From an uncultured Collinsella sp. (GTDB taxonomy: Bacteria; Actinomycetota; Coriobacteriia; Coriobacteriales; Coriobacteriaceae), in NCBI GenBank assembly GCA_959023295.1, contig CAUFBM010000004.1, forward strand, positions 1-64,000: a stretch of DNA of 64,000 nucleotides, given 5' to 3'. Of the stretch, positions 16,520-25,351 are shown one piece after another. Made by a program: the position numbers and the translations under genes. The stretch's first letter is position 1. Every line of letters starts with the position of its first letter. The notes under the pieces are model-generated. The model had not been told where the DNA came from. It worked only from the letters and a program-made list of their open reading frames with translations, and did not search any database.

Positions 16520-16551
16520 AATCGAGGCGCCCTTGCTAGAGCGCCTCGATT
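16520..16551 (-). terminator. Terminator downstream of clpC
   Basis: AATCGAGGCGC (16520-16530) and GCGCCTCGATT (16541-16551) pair perfectly; on the minus strand TTTG follows. It lies 26 bases after the clpC stop. Confidence 0.65.
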
Positions 16552-16576
16552 GCGCGTATCAAATTGTCGCCACGCC

Positions 16577-19219
16577 CTACAACGCGCCGGAACCGGCTTG
16601 CATCATGCCGCCGGGGCCCGAGGTCACGCCGCCACTTACGGGCGCGGCGCTGCCAGTGTGCGGTGCCGCCGGGGCGGTATCGCCACCGAGCGTGCACGCC
16701 GGACGCGGTGCCGGAATCTCACCCGTGCCATGGCTAAAGACAAACTTGCCGTCGGCCACATCGCACAGGACGGTATCGCCCTCGCCCCACTCGCCGGCCA
16801 GCAGCTCCTCGGACAACGGGTCCTCGATGAGCTTTTGGATGGCACGGCGCAGCGGACGCGCACCATTGGTAAGGTCGGTACCCTCGGCCACGATCTTGTC
16901 ATAGGCCGCATCAGTGAGCTTGATGTTCATACCGTTGGCGATCAGACGCTGGCGCAGGTCGTCCACCAGCAGGTGCGCGATCTTGGTCAGGTTCTCGCCC
17001 GAAAGCTTCTGGAACACCACGATGTCGTCGATACGGTTGAGCAGCTCGGGGCGGAACAGGCGCTTGAGCTCGCCCATCGCACGACCACGGATCTCGCTCG
17101 AGGTAAGACCCTGCTCGCCGGTGGTGCCAAAGCCAACGCTCGCATCCCGCGCGATCTCGCGGGCGCCCACGTTTGACGTCATGATGATCACCGTATTGCG
17201 GAAGTCGACCGTCTTGCCCTGGCTATCGGTCAGGCGACCCTCCTCAAGCACCTGCAGCAGGATGTTGAAGATATCAGGATGCGCCTTCTCGATCTCGTCG
17301 AACAGCACGACCGAGTACGGGTGACGGCGAACAGCCTTGGTGAGCTGACCGCCCTCGTCGTGGCCCACATAGCCCGGGGGGCTACCGATGAGCTTGGAGA
17401 CCTCGAACTCGCTACCGAACTCCGACATATCGAAGCTGATGAGCGCGTCCTTGCTGCCAAAGAGATACTCGGCGAGCGTCTTGGCGAGCTCGGTTTTGCC
17501 CGTGCCGGTGGGGCCCAGGAAGATAAAGCTGCCGCCGGGGCGACGCGGGTCCTTGAGCGGCGAGCGGCTGCGGCGCACGGCCTTGGCAACAGCCTCGACG
17601 GCCTCGTCCTGACCGATGATGCGCGTCTTGAGCACGCTTTCGGCCTGCAGCAGGCGGCGGCTCTCGCTCTCGGTGAGCGAGGACACCGGCACGCCCGAGG
17701 TCACGGACACGATGTCGGCAATCTGGGAGACATCGATGGTGAGCGGGCTAGCGTCGAGCTCGGCCGTCCAGGCAGCCTTGGCCTCGGCGAGCTCAATCTC
17801 GGCGGCCTTCTGCTGCTCGGTGATCTCGGCGGCCTTGTTCATGTCGTCGCTCTCGGTGGCCTCCTGCGCGGCGGCCTTAAGCTCCTCCACGCGATGCTCG
17901 GCCTCGCGCACCGGCTCGGGCGCGCGGTTGGCGGCGATGCGGGCGCGGGCGCCGGCCTCGTCAATGAGGTCGATGGCCTTATCGGGCAGGAAGCGATCCT
18001 GGATATAGCGGTTGGACAAGTTCGCGGCAGCTTCGATGGCACCCTGCGTGTAGCGTACGTGATGGTGTTCCTCGTAGCGCGGCTTGAGCGCGGTCAGGAT
18101 TTTGACCGTGTCCTCGACGCTCGGCTCCTCGACATCGATCGTCTGGAAGCGGCGCTCGAAAGCCGGGTCCTTGGTGAGGTACTTGCGGAACTCCTCGGCC
18201 GTGGTGGCACCGATAATCTGGAAAGCGCCGCGCGCAAGCACCGGCTTGAGCATGGAGCTCGCATCGATAGAACCCTCGGCAGAACCCGCGCCGATGATGG
18301 TGTGCATCTCGTCGATAAACAAGATGACGTCGTCGGCTTCGGTCGCCTCCTGGATCACGTTCTTGAGGCGCTCCTCAAACTCACCGCGATACTTGGCGCC
18401 CGCGACAAGACCCGGCAGATCGAGCGTCCAGATGTTCTGGTTCATAAGGTTCTCGGGCACGTTGCCGGCAGCAATCTGCTGCGCCAGGCCCTCGACGATG
18501 GCCGTCTTGCCCACACCGGGGTCGCCCAAGATAAGCGGGTTGTTCTTGGTGCGGCGCGAAAGGATCTCCATCATGCGCTGGACTTCCTTTTCGCGACCGA
18601 TCACGGGGTCGAGCTCACCGTCGCGCGCTTTCTGCGTAAGGTTGGTCGCGAACTGCTTGAGCGTGTCGGCGCCGCTCCCCTTTTGCTGCGAGGCGTCCGA
18701 GCCGCTAAAGAACGGCAGGCCCGCACCGGGACGCCCAGCACCGGCGCCGGCGAGCGGGCGCTTCTTGTCCTGATTCTTGGCGGTAAGCTTCTCGATGGCT
18801 TTTTTAATGGAAGCGGACGACACACCCAGGCGCATGAGGATGTCCATGGCCATGCCGTTGCCCTCTTCGACGATACCGATGAGCAGGTGCTCGGTCGACA
18901 CATAGGTCTGGTTGTTCTCGCGTGCCACGCGGAAGGAGCGCTCCATCACGCTGATGACGAGCGGCGTAAAGGCAAGCTTAGCGGCCTCGGTCTCCTCGCT
19001 GGGCTCGGGAACGGTAGTCTGGACCTCTTTGAGTGTGTCCATGATGTCGTCGTAGGAGATATCGAGCGAGCGCAGCGCCTCCGCGGCAATGCCCTCGCCC
19101 TCCTTGGCGAGCGCGAGCAGCAGATGCTCGGTACCCACCTTATTTGAATGAAGATCGAGCGCCTCTTGTTTGGCCATGGACATGACCTTGCGCGCGCGAT
19201 CGGTAAAACGGTCTAACAT
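16577..19219 (-). CDS. clpC: ATP-dependent Clp protease ATPase subunit ClpC
   Basis: ClpC is an AAA+ unfoldase that feeds substrates to ClpP. In order it has two Clp-N repeats (1-145), AAA1 with Walker A GDPGVGKT (232-239), a coiled-coil middle domain (about 410-480), and AAA2 with GPTGTGKT. The tail beyond the D2 domain is Pro/Gly/Ala-rich and probably disordered. ATG at 19219 (880 aa) follows AGAGGAAC and starts MLDRFTDRARKV as in the family; an upstream ATG at 19330 would add an unrelated extension. Unlike Firmicutes there is no ctsR, mcsA or mcsB next to it. Confidence 0.95.
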   Translation of the reverse strand: MLDRFTDRARKVMSMAKQEALDLHSNKVGTEHLLLALAKEGEGIAAEALRSLDISYDDIMDTLKEVQTTVPEPSEETEAAKLAFTPLVISVMERSFRVARENNQTYVSTEHLLIGIVEEGNGMAMDILMRLGVSSASIKKAIEKLTAKNQDKKRPLAGAGAGRPGAGLPFFSGSDASQQKGSGADTLKQFATNLTQKARDGELDPVIGREKEVQRMMEILSRRTKNNPLILGDPGVGKTAIVEGLAQQIAAGNVPENLMNQNIWTLDLPGLVAGAKYRGEFEERLKNVIQEATEADDVILFIDEMHTIIGAGSAEGSIDASSMLKPVLARGAFQIIGATTAEEFRKYLTKDPAFERRFQTIDVEEPSVEDTVKILTALKPRYEEHHHVRYTQGAIEAAANLSNRYIQDRFLPDKAIDLIDEAGARARIAANRAPEPVREAEHRVEELKAAAQEATESDDMNKAAEITEQQKAAEIELAEAKAAWTAELDASPLTIDVSQIADIVSVTSGVPVSSLTESESRRLLQAESVLKTRIIGQDEAVEAVAKAVRRSRSPLKDPRRPGGSFIFLGPTGTGKTELAKTLAEYLFGSKDALISFDMSEFGSEFEVSKLIGSPPGYVGHDEGGQLTKAVRRHPYSVVLFDEIEKAHPDIFNILLQVLEEGRLTDSQGKTVDFRNTVIIMTSNVGAREIARDASVGFGTTGEQGLTSSEIRGRAMGELKRLFRPELLNRIDDIVVFQKLSGENLTKIAHLLVDDLRQRLIANGMNIKLTDAAYDKIVAEGTDLTNGARPLRRAIQKLIEDPLSEELLAGEWGEGDTVLCDVADGKFVFSHGTGEIPAPRPACTLGGDTAPAAPHTGSAAPVSGGVTSGPGGMMQAGSGAL

Positions 19220-19255
19220 GCTAGTTCCTCTTAGACGAGCTAGTTTTTCAAACGC

Positions 19256-19282
19256 AAAGCGCCACTCGTGGCGGCGCTTTGG
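19256..19282. promoter_or_regulatory. Hairpin in the clpC leader
   Basis: CAAAGCGCC and GGCGCTTTG form a stem about 40 bases before the clpC start. No U-tract follows, so a leader structure is more likely than a terminator. Its function is unknown. Confidence 0.35.
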
Positions 19283-19404
19283 TCTCTTTACCCATATGGA
19301 GTATATGTTAACCGTTGGAGCCTTTTCCACGCGCAGCCATACGACAACGTCTACAAAAAAGGAATCGCCGGGTGCGGTGGGCGCTCTAGGTTAGAGGCTG
19401 TTGC

Positions 19405-20007
19405 CTAGCAGGCAGGCTCGGCATCCATGCTCTCGGCAACGTCATTGACGGCATCGGCAACGGGAGTGCCCGGCATGCGCACGAGCTCCATATGCTGCTC
19501 TTCAAAGACCGTACCCATGGGAAAGGCGCGGCGGAAGACAAAGCGAGCAACCGGACCAGCCACCAACAGATTCCAGGGCAGGGCCATGATAAAGTTGCGC
19601 GGAATGTTGACCAGCCACATCATCGGCAGCGCCTGCAAATTGGCAAGCGGGCCGCCGGGCATATGGAACAGGCCTTCGCACGCGCCGTAGAGCGACATGA
19701 TGATGACCATGGGAACGACCATGCAGGAGCTGACGGCGAGCGTCATGGCAAGCGGCGAGCTCTTGCCCGGCGTGACCAGGAATTTAAAAGCGAAACCCTT
19801 GGCAAGGGGGCCGGCAACAAACCAGTCGCAGCACATGGCAAAAACGTAGGCAACGGGGAAGCCGAGCCACGCGGCGGCAACAACCTCGCCGTTGATGGCC
19901 CCATGCTGCAGGGCAACGTTGTAGATGCTCATCCAGAGCACCATGCAAAAGCACATGATAAAGGTGAACAGCAGGCTCTCTCGTTTGTTGATAGGCATAA
20001 AGGGCAT
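19405..20007 (-). CDS. DUF2798 family membrane protein
   Basis: This 200-aa integral membrane protein has two related halves (LLFTFIMCFCMVLWMSIYN near 12 and MTLAVSSCMVVPMVIIMSLYG near 90). Each is followed by a GP-rich cytoplasmic-edge segment (VAGPLAKGF, VAGPVARFVF). The duplicated layout is that of DUF2798 proteins, which have no established function. ATG at 20007 follows AAAGGA; an earlier ATG at 20058 lacks a site. It stands alone between clpC and a repeat-containing gap. Confidence 0.75.
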   Translation of the reverse strand: MPFMPINKRESLLFTFIMCFCMVLWMSIYNVALQHGAINGEVVAAAWLGFPVAYVFAMCCDWFVAGPLAKGFAFKFLVTPGKSSPLAMTLAVSSCMVVPMVIIMSLYGACEGLFHMPGGPLANLQALPMMWLVNIPRNFIMALPWNLLVAGPVARFVFRRAFPMGTVFEEQHMELVRMPGTPVADAVNDVAESMDAEPAC

Positions 20008-20058
20008 GGTCCTTTCTGTGTTACGCCGCAACACCACGCAACAAAAATGGGCGGGCAA

Positions 20059-20312
20059 GATGGAGCTGTTGAGACTTCATCTCGCCCGCCCGTGATACGT
20101 GCGTCTGCGACTACTTATGTGGTGGAACTACCCTAACACGAACGGCGCGCGCTTCGTAAGCGTTGAGTTTATGGAGATGCAGGGCACCAATAATCCCCGA
20201 CCCCATAAGTTGCGGTGGAATACGGACTGTTTTGACCCTTTAAACAGCAATTCAGTCCCTATTTCACCGCAACTCATTTGGTACAAAGTGATCTGCCCCC
20301 CCCTTGCACCAA
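20059..20312. other. Intergenic region with dispersed hairpin repeat
   Basis: No gene is seen. The region carries copy 1 of the AGTTGCGGTGGAATA hairpin element (20208-20274), a CCCCCCC tract near 20297, and a short inverted GGGCGGGC/GCCCGCCC pair near 20050-20092 that may act as a leader structure. Confidence 0.5.
20208..20274 (+). repeat. AGTTGCGGTGGAATA hairpin element, copy 1
   Basis: The ends are 22-base inverted arms with two mismatches (left begins AGTTGCGGTGGAATA; right ends TATTTCACCGCAACT). The unit is 67 bases. A second copy with the same arms and a different loop lies at 47668-47732. Both sit just past the stop codon of a minus-strand gene. Confidence 0.7.
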
Positions 20313-21881
20313 TTAGCTGGTGTGGCGCCAGCGAGGGTCGGTGAGCGTACGCGCCACACCCAGGCCAACAGGCAAAAACGCCACGATGAGCACTGCACGC
20401 ACAAACCAGCCGAGCATATTGACCGTGTCGAAAGTGCACATGTAATACATCGAGCGATACAGATACAAGCCAGGCACCATAATGACAATTGATGGCACCG
20501 TGAGGGCGATGCGTGGGTAGGTGAGCTTGATTTCGGCTAAGCTCGCGAGCAGCCCCGATACCAGCGCACCGGTAAACGCAGCCGCCTCGGGAGGCATGCC
20601 CGCACTCAGGCCCAAGAAGGGAAGCAGCGTCGGCGCATCGACGAGCGTAAGGCGCAAGGTATTAGACACGGCGCCGATGAGCCCTGCCGCCGCTGCCATC
20701 TTTACCGGACTGTTGAACATAACCGAGAAGCCAAATACGCCGATAAAGCTCATCAGCATGCGCAAGAGCGTAAGAGCCAGCGGTGAGAGACCAAGCGGGG
20801 CGAAGTCATCCGGCGCCAGTCCCACACACTCGGCAACCATCCAGCCTACGAGGGTCGCCATCACAATAATCGACACAGCATACGAAAGACGCTCGATGCC
20901 GCTTCGCATGTCGAGCTTAGCGATGTCGAGGCCTGCCGTAATGAGGGGAAAGCCGGGAATCACAAAGAGCATGGCGCCGATATAGCCTTCTTGGTGCGAC
21001 ATTGCCCCCGGTACGACCTGGCCAAGGCCGAGCAATGCCAGCAGATACGAGATACAGGCCAGCGCGACGCCAATCGTCAACGCGCTAAACTGGCCCAAGC
21101 CCTGCTTGAGGATATGAGAGCGGGCAAAGTTTCCAACACCCGCGCCTACGAATGCGCAGGCCATCTCGATAGGGCCGCCGCCGAGCAAAAAGACGAAGGC
21201 GCCGCAAGCACAGGCTGCCGCAAGGCCCTGTTGCCAGGGAGAGTAATCGGGCTTTGAGCTCTCAACGGTCTTGAGCATCTCGTGGTACTCGTGCACGGTA
21301 AACCGGCGCCCGTAAATCTCGATTTCCTTTAGGAAGCTCTCCATCATCCAAATGCGATGAGTATTGACCCCCGTTGTGGGTAGGCTGACGACCTCGTTAA
21401 AGCAGTGGCCATCTTCGATGCAGGTGCACTCAAACGACAGAAGACTCAGGTCGACGTGAATCGTGACGCCGAGTACAGCGGCAACACGATTCATGGTATC
21501 GCGCACGCGCCAGGCACCCGTTCCGCTTGCCAGCATAAGCATACCGGTGCGGCAGATGATGGATGATTTGTCGGTAAGCGGCGCATCGACGGCAAGTTCA
21601 TCGCCTGCCGTCACGATCTGGTGCCAGTCAGTTTTCATATGGAGCGCACCGGCACGAACGCCGTGGTGCATAGGAACTCTCGAGAATAGCGAATCGAGGT
21701 GCGAATGCTGCGGGGGTTCCGTCGATTCGGCCTCGTCCTCGTCGGGCTCTTCATCAACAAGGTCGAAAGTATCGAGCGCCGCCGGCTCGCGACGATCGAT
21801 CAGCTCCTCATCCTCATCGTCAAAGTAGTTGAACTGATCGAGCATGTCCTCTTCGATTGCACGCTCGCTCGCATCGTCCAT
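20313..21881 (-). CDS. Threonine/serine exporter, ThrE-like
   Basis: This predicted 522-aa membrane exporter contains both halves seen in ThrE/YjjP-YjjB proteins. An N-terminal cytoplasmic domain with GTGAWRVRDTMNRVA and YGRRFTVHEYHEML comes first, followed by about ten transmembrane helices with the FVIPGFPLITAGLDIAKLD motif. The first ~70 residues are strongly acidic and probably disordered. ATG at 21881 follows GGAAGGGAG and is preferred over one at 21914. Substrate assignment (Thr/Ser or another small acid) is by family only. Confidence 0.82.
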   Translation of the reverse strand: MDDASERAIEEDMLDQFNYFDDEDEELIDRREPAALDTFDLVDEEPDEDEAESTEPPQHSHLDSLFSRVPMHHGVRAGALHMKTDWHQIVTAGDELAVDAPLTDKSSIICRTGMLMLASGTGAWRVRDTMNRVAAVLGVTIHVDLSLLSFECTCIEDGHCFNEVVSLPTTGVNTHRIWMMESFLKEIEIYGRRFTVHEYHEMLKTVESSKPDYSPWQQGLAAACACGAFVFLLGGGPIEMACAFVGAGVGNFARSHILKQGLGQFSALTIGVALACISYLLALLGLGQVVPGAMSHQEGYIGAMLFVIPGFPLITAGLDIAKLDMRSGIERLSYAVSIIVMATLVGWMVAECVGLAPDDFAPLGLSPLALTLLRMLMSFIGVFGFSVMFNSPVKMAAAAGLIGAVSNTLRLTLVDAPTLLPFLGLSAGMPPEAAAFTGALVSGLLASLAEIKLTYPRIALTVPSIVIMVPGLYLYRSMYYMCTFDTVNMLGWFVRAVLIVAFLPVGLGVARTLTDPRWRHTS

Positions 21882-22073
21882 CCCGGTGCTCCCTTCCTGT
21901 CGACTAACCCTCATCCTAGGCAGCGACGGCTAAAGGAAACATAAAAGAGACGACTGTCATGCGAGCCATGTGCGCAATAGCCGTTGGGTAGTCGTTTAAG
22001 AACGCCCCCAACGACAACGTCGATGTTCTAAGTGTCAACCAAGTCAACGCCGCAGGTAGAGGACGGACAGCGA

Positions 22074-22173
22074 GCGACGTCCAGGGCGAACAAGTTGGCA
22101 TGAAAAAGGCAAGGCATAGACCTTCTGGTCATGCCTTGCCTTTTGAATGACAAATTGTCGCCCTGGACGTCGC
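22074..22173. repeat. Nested long inverted repeat downstream of lysS
   Basis: Outer 16-base arms (GCGACGTCCAGGGCGA at 22074-22089; complement at 22158-22173) enclose a perfect 14-bp inner hairpin (22104-22117 and 22131-22144, AAAAGGCAAGGCAT). The inner hairpin with its TTTT run is a plausible terminator for lysS. The outer arms go beyond what a terminator needs. Confidence 0.65.
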
Positions 22174-22216
22174 GCAGCGTCGGCTGGTCCGCCGTTCGGT
22201 AGAACGGCGGAACCAA

Positions 22217-24181
22217 TTAGTACATCTTTGCGCCGGCGGGGATGGAAGCGTCGAGCTGGATCAGGTTGAGGCGCTCCTCGCCCTCCTCCTCGTGGATGGC
22301 GCTGATCAGCATACCGCAGCTGGGAATACCCATCATCTTGCGCGGAGGCAGATTGGTGATGGCGAGCAGCGTCTTACCGACCAGGTCCTCGGGCTCATAG
22401 TAGCCATGGATGCCGGAGAGGATGGTGCGGTCGGTGCCGGTGCCGTCGTCGAGCGTAAAGTTCAGCAGCTTCTTGGACTTCTTGACGGCCTCGCATGCCT
22501 TGACCTTCACAGCGCGGAAATCGCTCTTGGAGAAGGTATCAAAGTCGACGAATTCCTCGAACAGCGGCTCAACGGCGATCTTGGAGTAGTCGAGCGTGGG
22601 CTTGAGCGGCTTGACGAACGGGCTTGCGGCGTTGCCGGCCTCGGCAGCCTTGGCAGCGGCGGCACCGGACTGGAAACCCTTCTCGGGCTTCATGTGCGGG
22701 AACAGCAGGACGTCGCGAATGGAAGCCTGGTTGGTGAGCAGCATGACCACGCGGTCGATGCCGATGCCGATGCCGCCCGCGGGAGGCATACCGTACTCGA
22801 GGGCGCGCACGTAGTCCTCGTCGTACTCCATAGCCTCGTCGTCGCCGCCCGCCTTCTCGGCCATCTGGGCGGCAAAGCGCTCGGCCTGGTCGACCGGATC
22901 GTTGAGCTCGGAGAATGCGTTGGCGTACTCGTGGCCGGCGATGACCAGCTCAAAGCGGTGCGTCAGGCGCGGATCGTCCTCAAAACGCTTGGCAAGCGGG
23001 CTGACCTCGATGGGGTAATCGCATACGAAGGTCGGGTTGACGATGGTGTCCTCGCCCAGCTCATCGTAAATCTCGGCAATGATCTTGCCAGCAGTCCACT
23101 CGGGCTTAATCTCCAGGCCCTTCTCGCGTGCGGCGGCGGCAAGCTCCTCGACCGGCGTGTCGATGGTGATCTGCTTGCCGAGCACGTCCGAGACGATGTC
23201 GGTCATGGGACGGCTTGCCCACTCACCGGACAGATCGATGGTCTGACCCTGGTACTCAATGACCTCGGGGTTGCCGATGGCCTTGTTGGCAGCCTTGATG
23301 ACGCCCTGGGCGAGTGCCTTCATGCCCTCGAGATCGGAGAAGGCGCGATAGGCCTCCATCGTGGTGAACTCGGGGTTGTGGGTGAGGTCCATACCCTCGT
23401 TGCGGAAGATGCGGCCGATCTCGAAGACGCGCTCAAAGCCACCGACGATGCAGCGCTTGAGGTGCAGCTCGGTAGCAATGCGCAGGTAGCACTCCTGATC
23501 GAGCGCGTTGAAGTGCGTGATGAACGGCTTGGCCGTAGCGCCGCCCTGAATGGTCTGCAGGATGGGGGTCTCGACCTCCATGTAGCCGTCAGATTCCATG
23601 AAGCGGCGGAAGGTGGAGAGAATCTGCGAGCGCTTGCGGAAGGTCTCGCGAACATCGTCGTTGGCAATCAGGTCGACATAGCGCTGACGATAACGGGTCT
23701 CCTTATCGGAAAGACCGTGGAACTTCTCGGGCAACGGACGAACGGCCTTGGAGAGCAGGGTCGCGCTCTTGGGGGCAACGGAAAGCTGGCCACGCTTGGT
23801 GCGCACGACCACGCCGGTCACGCCCAGGATATCGCCCAAGTCGAGGGCCTTAAGCGTGCTCCAGGCCGCCTCGTCCATGTCGTTAATACGGCAGAACAGC
23901 TGAATCTCGGCGGTAGCGTCGCGCACGACGATAAACATGATCTTGCCCTGACCGCGCTTGGCGACCACGCGGCCGCCGATCTTCACGACGTCCTCAGTAT
24001 CCTCGCCATCGGCAAGATCGGCATATTTGGCCTCAATGTCGACGACATAGTCCTCGATCTCGGAGTGCTCGGGATAGGGGTTCTGGCCCGCCTCGAACAG
24101 GGCGGCGCGCTTTGCCAGACGCGTGGCGCGCTCGTCGTTGAGCGTCGAGGCCTGATCGGCGACGTTCTGGTTCTCTGCCAT
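22217..24181 (-). CDS. lysS: Lysyl-tRNA synthetase with C-terminal tRNA-binding domain
   Basis: This class II synthetase charges tRNA-Lys. An N-terminal OB fold (about 60-150) precedes the catalytic core, with motif 2 around FRNEGMDLTHNPEFTTMEAY and motif 3 GGIGIGIDRVVML near 440. Standard bacterial LysRS ends about there, near 500 residues. This protein continues to 654 aa with a linker and an EMAP-II/Trbp111-like tRNA-binding OB domain from about 527 (FRAVKVKACEAVKKSKKL, then LVGKTLLAITNLPPRKMMGI and SCGMLIS). That domain is usually seen on MetRS. GAGGAG precedes the ATG. greA lies upstream. Confidence 0.94.
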   Translation of the reverse strand: MAENQNVADQASTLNDERATRLAKRAALFEAGQNPYPEHSEIEDYVVDIEAKYADLADGEDTEDVVKIGGRVVAKRGQGKIMFIVVRDATAEIQLFCRINDMDEAAWSTLKALDLGDILGVTGVVVRTKRGQLSVAPKSATLLSKAVRPLPEKFHGLSDKETRYRQRYVDLIANDDVRETFRKRSQILSTFRRFMESDGYMEVETPILQTIQGGATAKPFITHFNALDQECYLRIATELHLKRCIVGGFERVFEIGRIFRNEGMDLTHNPEFTTMEAYRAFSDLEGMKALAQGVIKAANKAIGNPEVIEYQGQTIDLSGEWASRPMTDIVSDVLGKQITIDTPVEELAAAAREKGLEIKPEWTAGKIIAEIYDELGEDTIVNPTFVCDYPIEVSPLAKRFEDDPRLTHRFELVIAGHEYANAFSELNDPVDQAERFAAQMAEKAGGDDEAMEYDEDYVRALEYGMPPAGGIGIGIDRVVMLLTNQASIRDVLLFPHMKPEKGFQSGAAAAKAAEAGNAASPFVKPLKPTLDYSKIAVEPLFEEFVDFDTFSKSDFRAVKVKACEAVKKSKKLLNFTLDDGTGTDRTILSGIHGYYEPEDLVGKTLLAITNLPPRKMMGIPSCGMLISAIHEEEGEERLNLIQLDASIPAGAKMY

Positions 24182-24260
24182 AAGTTAGCTCCTCAACCTA
24201 AAACGCTCCCCAGGATTCGGTCCCAGGGAGCGAAAACATACCTTTACGCGGGACCGTGGT

Positions 24261-24731
24261 CTAGCGTGCGATCTTGGCGATGGTGTAGACGCGGGTCTTG
24301 CCAGAAGGCGTAACGACCTCAACGGAGTCGCCCTCGCCGTGACCGATGATGGCGTGACCGACCGGAGACTCGTTAGAGATCTTGTGCTCGAGCGAGTTGG
24401 TCTCGGTGGTACCGACGAGCGTGACTTCCATGACCTCACCGTTGGGATCGATCAGAGAAACGGTGGAACCGATGGAGACGGTCAGATCGCCCGTGGTGGC
24501 AGCAACCTGAGCGTTGGCGAGGATGGCCTGAATCTCGGCAATGCGAGCAGCATTCTGGGCCTGCTTGTCCTTGGCGGCATCGTACTCGGAGTTCTCCGAA
24601 AGGTCGCCGAACGCGCGGGCTTCCTTGATGTCCTCGACGATCTCCTTGGCGTAATCGCCCTCACGCCAAGCGAGCTCCTCGACGAGCTTCTGGCGGCCCT
24701 CAGCGGTCAGTACGATCTGGCTTGCGTCCAT
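24261..24731 (-). CDS. greA: Transcription elongation factor GreA
   Basis: GreA rescues backtracked RNA polymerase by stimulating transcript cleavage. The N-terminal coiled coil (about 10-75) has the acidic tip in the DLSENSEYD segment. The C-terminal FKBP-like domain contains VGHAIIGHGEGDSVEV. The length is 156 aa, as expected. GGGGAG precedes the ATG. It lies about 80 bases upstream of lysS, a common neighbour in actinobacteria and Firmicutes. Confidence 0.95.
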   Translation of the reverse strand: MDASQIVLTAEGRQKLVEELAWREGDYAKEIVEDIKEARAFGDLSENSEYDAAKDKQAQNAARIAEIQAILANAQVAATTGDLTVSIGSTVSLIDPNGEVMEVTLVGTTETNSLEHKISNESPVGHAIIGHGEGDSVEVVTPSGKTRVYTIAKIAR

Positions 24732-24778
24732 ACGGATATCTCCCCAACTATGATGTAACGATCAACTGTCAACAAAAC

Positions 24779-24812
24779 GAAAAAGACCGGCTAGCCTGCG
24801 GGCAAGCCGGTC
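24779..24812 (-). terminator. Terminator downstream of tatA
   Basis: On the minus strand GACCGGCT pairs with AGCCGGTC and is followed by TTTTTCG. The stop codon of tatA is about 25 bases upstream. Confidence 0.8.
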
Positions 24813-24837
24813 AGGTGCTCACCCCAAAGGGATGGGA

Positions 24838-25113
24838 CTACTCTGCGTCCGCGTCGCTGTCCTCTGCCTGCTTTTTCTTGGCAGCAGCGAGCTTGGCCTC
24901 GAGCTCTGCGATCTCCTTGTCCTCCTTGGACTCCTCGACCACAACGTCCTCGGCCTGCTTGGTTTCGCCCTTATCGTCGCCCTCCATACCCTCGCGGATA
25001 TTCTTGACGGTAGAGCCGAGAGACTTGCCGAGCTTCGGCAGGTTCTTAGGCCCGAAGATGATCAAGACAACGACGAGAATAATGATGAGCTCAGGAGCCC
25101 TCAGTCCAAACAT
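24838..25113 (-). CDS. tatA: Twin-arginine translocase subunit TatA
   Basis: TatA forms the variable pore of the Tat export system. The 91-aa protein starts MFGLRAPELIIILVVVLIIF, a single membrane helix, followed by the FGP hinge (FGPKNLPKLGKSLG), an amphipathic helix and a long charged Lys/Glu-rich tail. ATG at 25113 is chosen because the upstream in-frame stretch overlaps tRNA-Pro. A 9-bp palindrome lies in the leader. No tatC is present in the window. Confidence 0.9.
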   Translation of the reverse strand: MFGLRAPELIIILVVVLIIFGPKNLPKLGKSLGSTVKNIREGMEGDDKGETKQAEDVVVEESKEDKEIAELEAKLAAAKKKQAEDSDADAE

Positions 25114-25152
25114 GTAGACCTCCACAATACAGCGAGACAAGCTCGAATGAGT

Positions 25153-25173
25153 ATACCGCGGGTGCCGCGGTAT
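25153..25173. promoter_or_regulatory. Palindrome in the tatA leader
   Basis: ATACCGCGG-GTG-CCGCGGTAT is a perfect inverted repeat 40 bases before the tatA start. It may be an operator or an mRNA hairpin; no protein can be assigned. Confidence 0.35.
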
Positions 25174-25186
25174 CACAACAATAGCT

Positions 25187-25216
25187 AAAAAAAGGGACCG
25201 CAAGAAGCGGTCCCTT
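25187..25216 (-). terminator. Terminator of tRNA-Pro
   Basis: On the minus strand AAGGGACCGC pairs perfectly with GCGGTCCCTT, and a run of T follows. It lies 10 bases after the tRNA. Confidence 0.85.
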
Positions 25217-25225
25217 CTCATGCTC

Positions 25226-25302
25226 TGGTCGGGTTGACTGGATTTGAACCAGCGACCCCTGCGTCCCGAACGCAGTGCTCTACCAAACTGAGCCACAACC
25301 CG
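25226..25302 (-). tRNA. tRNA-Pro (CGG)
   Basis: Acceptor CGGGTTG/CAACCCG, anticodon stem CTGCG/CGCAG around TTCGGGA (anticodon CGG) and T-loop TTCAAAT are present. CCA is encoded at 25226-25228. On the minus strand TACTAT just upstream (25314-25319) is a plausible -10 box. Confidence 0.96.
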
Positions 25303-25351
25303 TTAGCTCGACTATAGTAACAAAGATTTTCGTCGCGTGCTAGAGAAATTT

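Noticed and set aside
17279..19147. A 622-codon open frame antisense to clpC.
   Set aside because: It is a reverse-frame shadow of ClpC codons with no independent support.
22292..24313. A 673-codon open frame antisense to lysS.
   Set aside because: No recognisable motif, low-complexity Leu/Gly/Asp composition, and complete overlap with LysRS.
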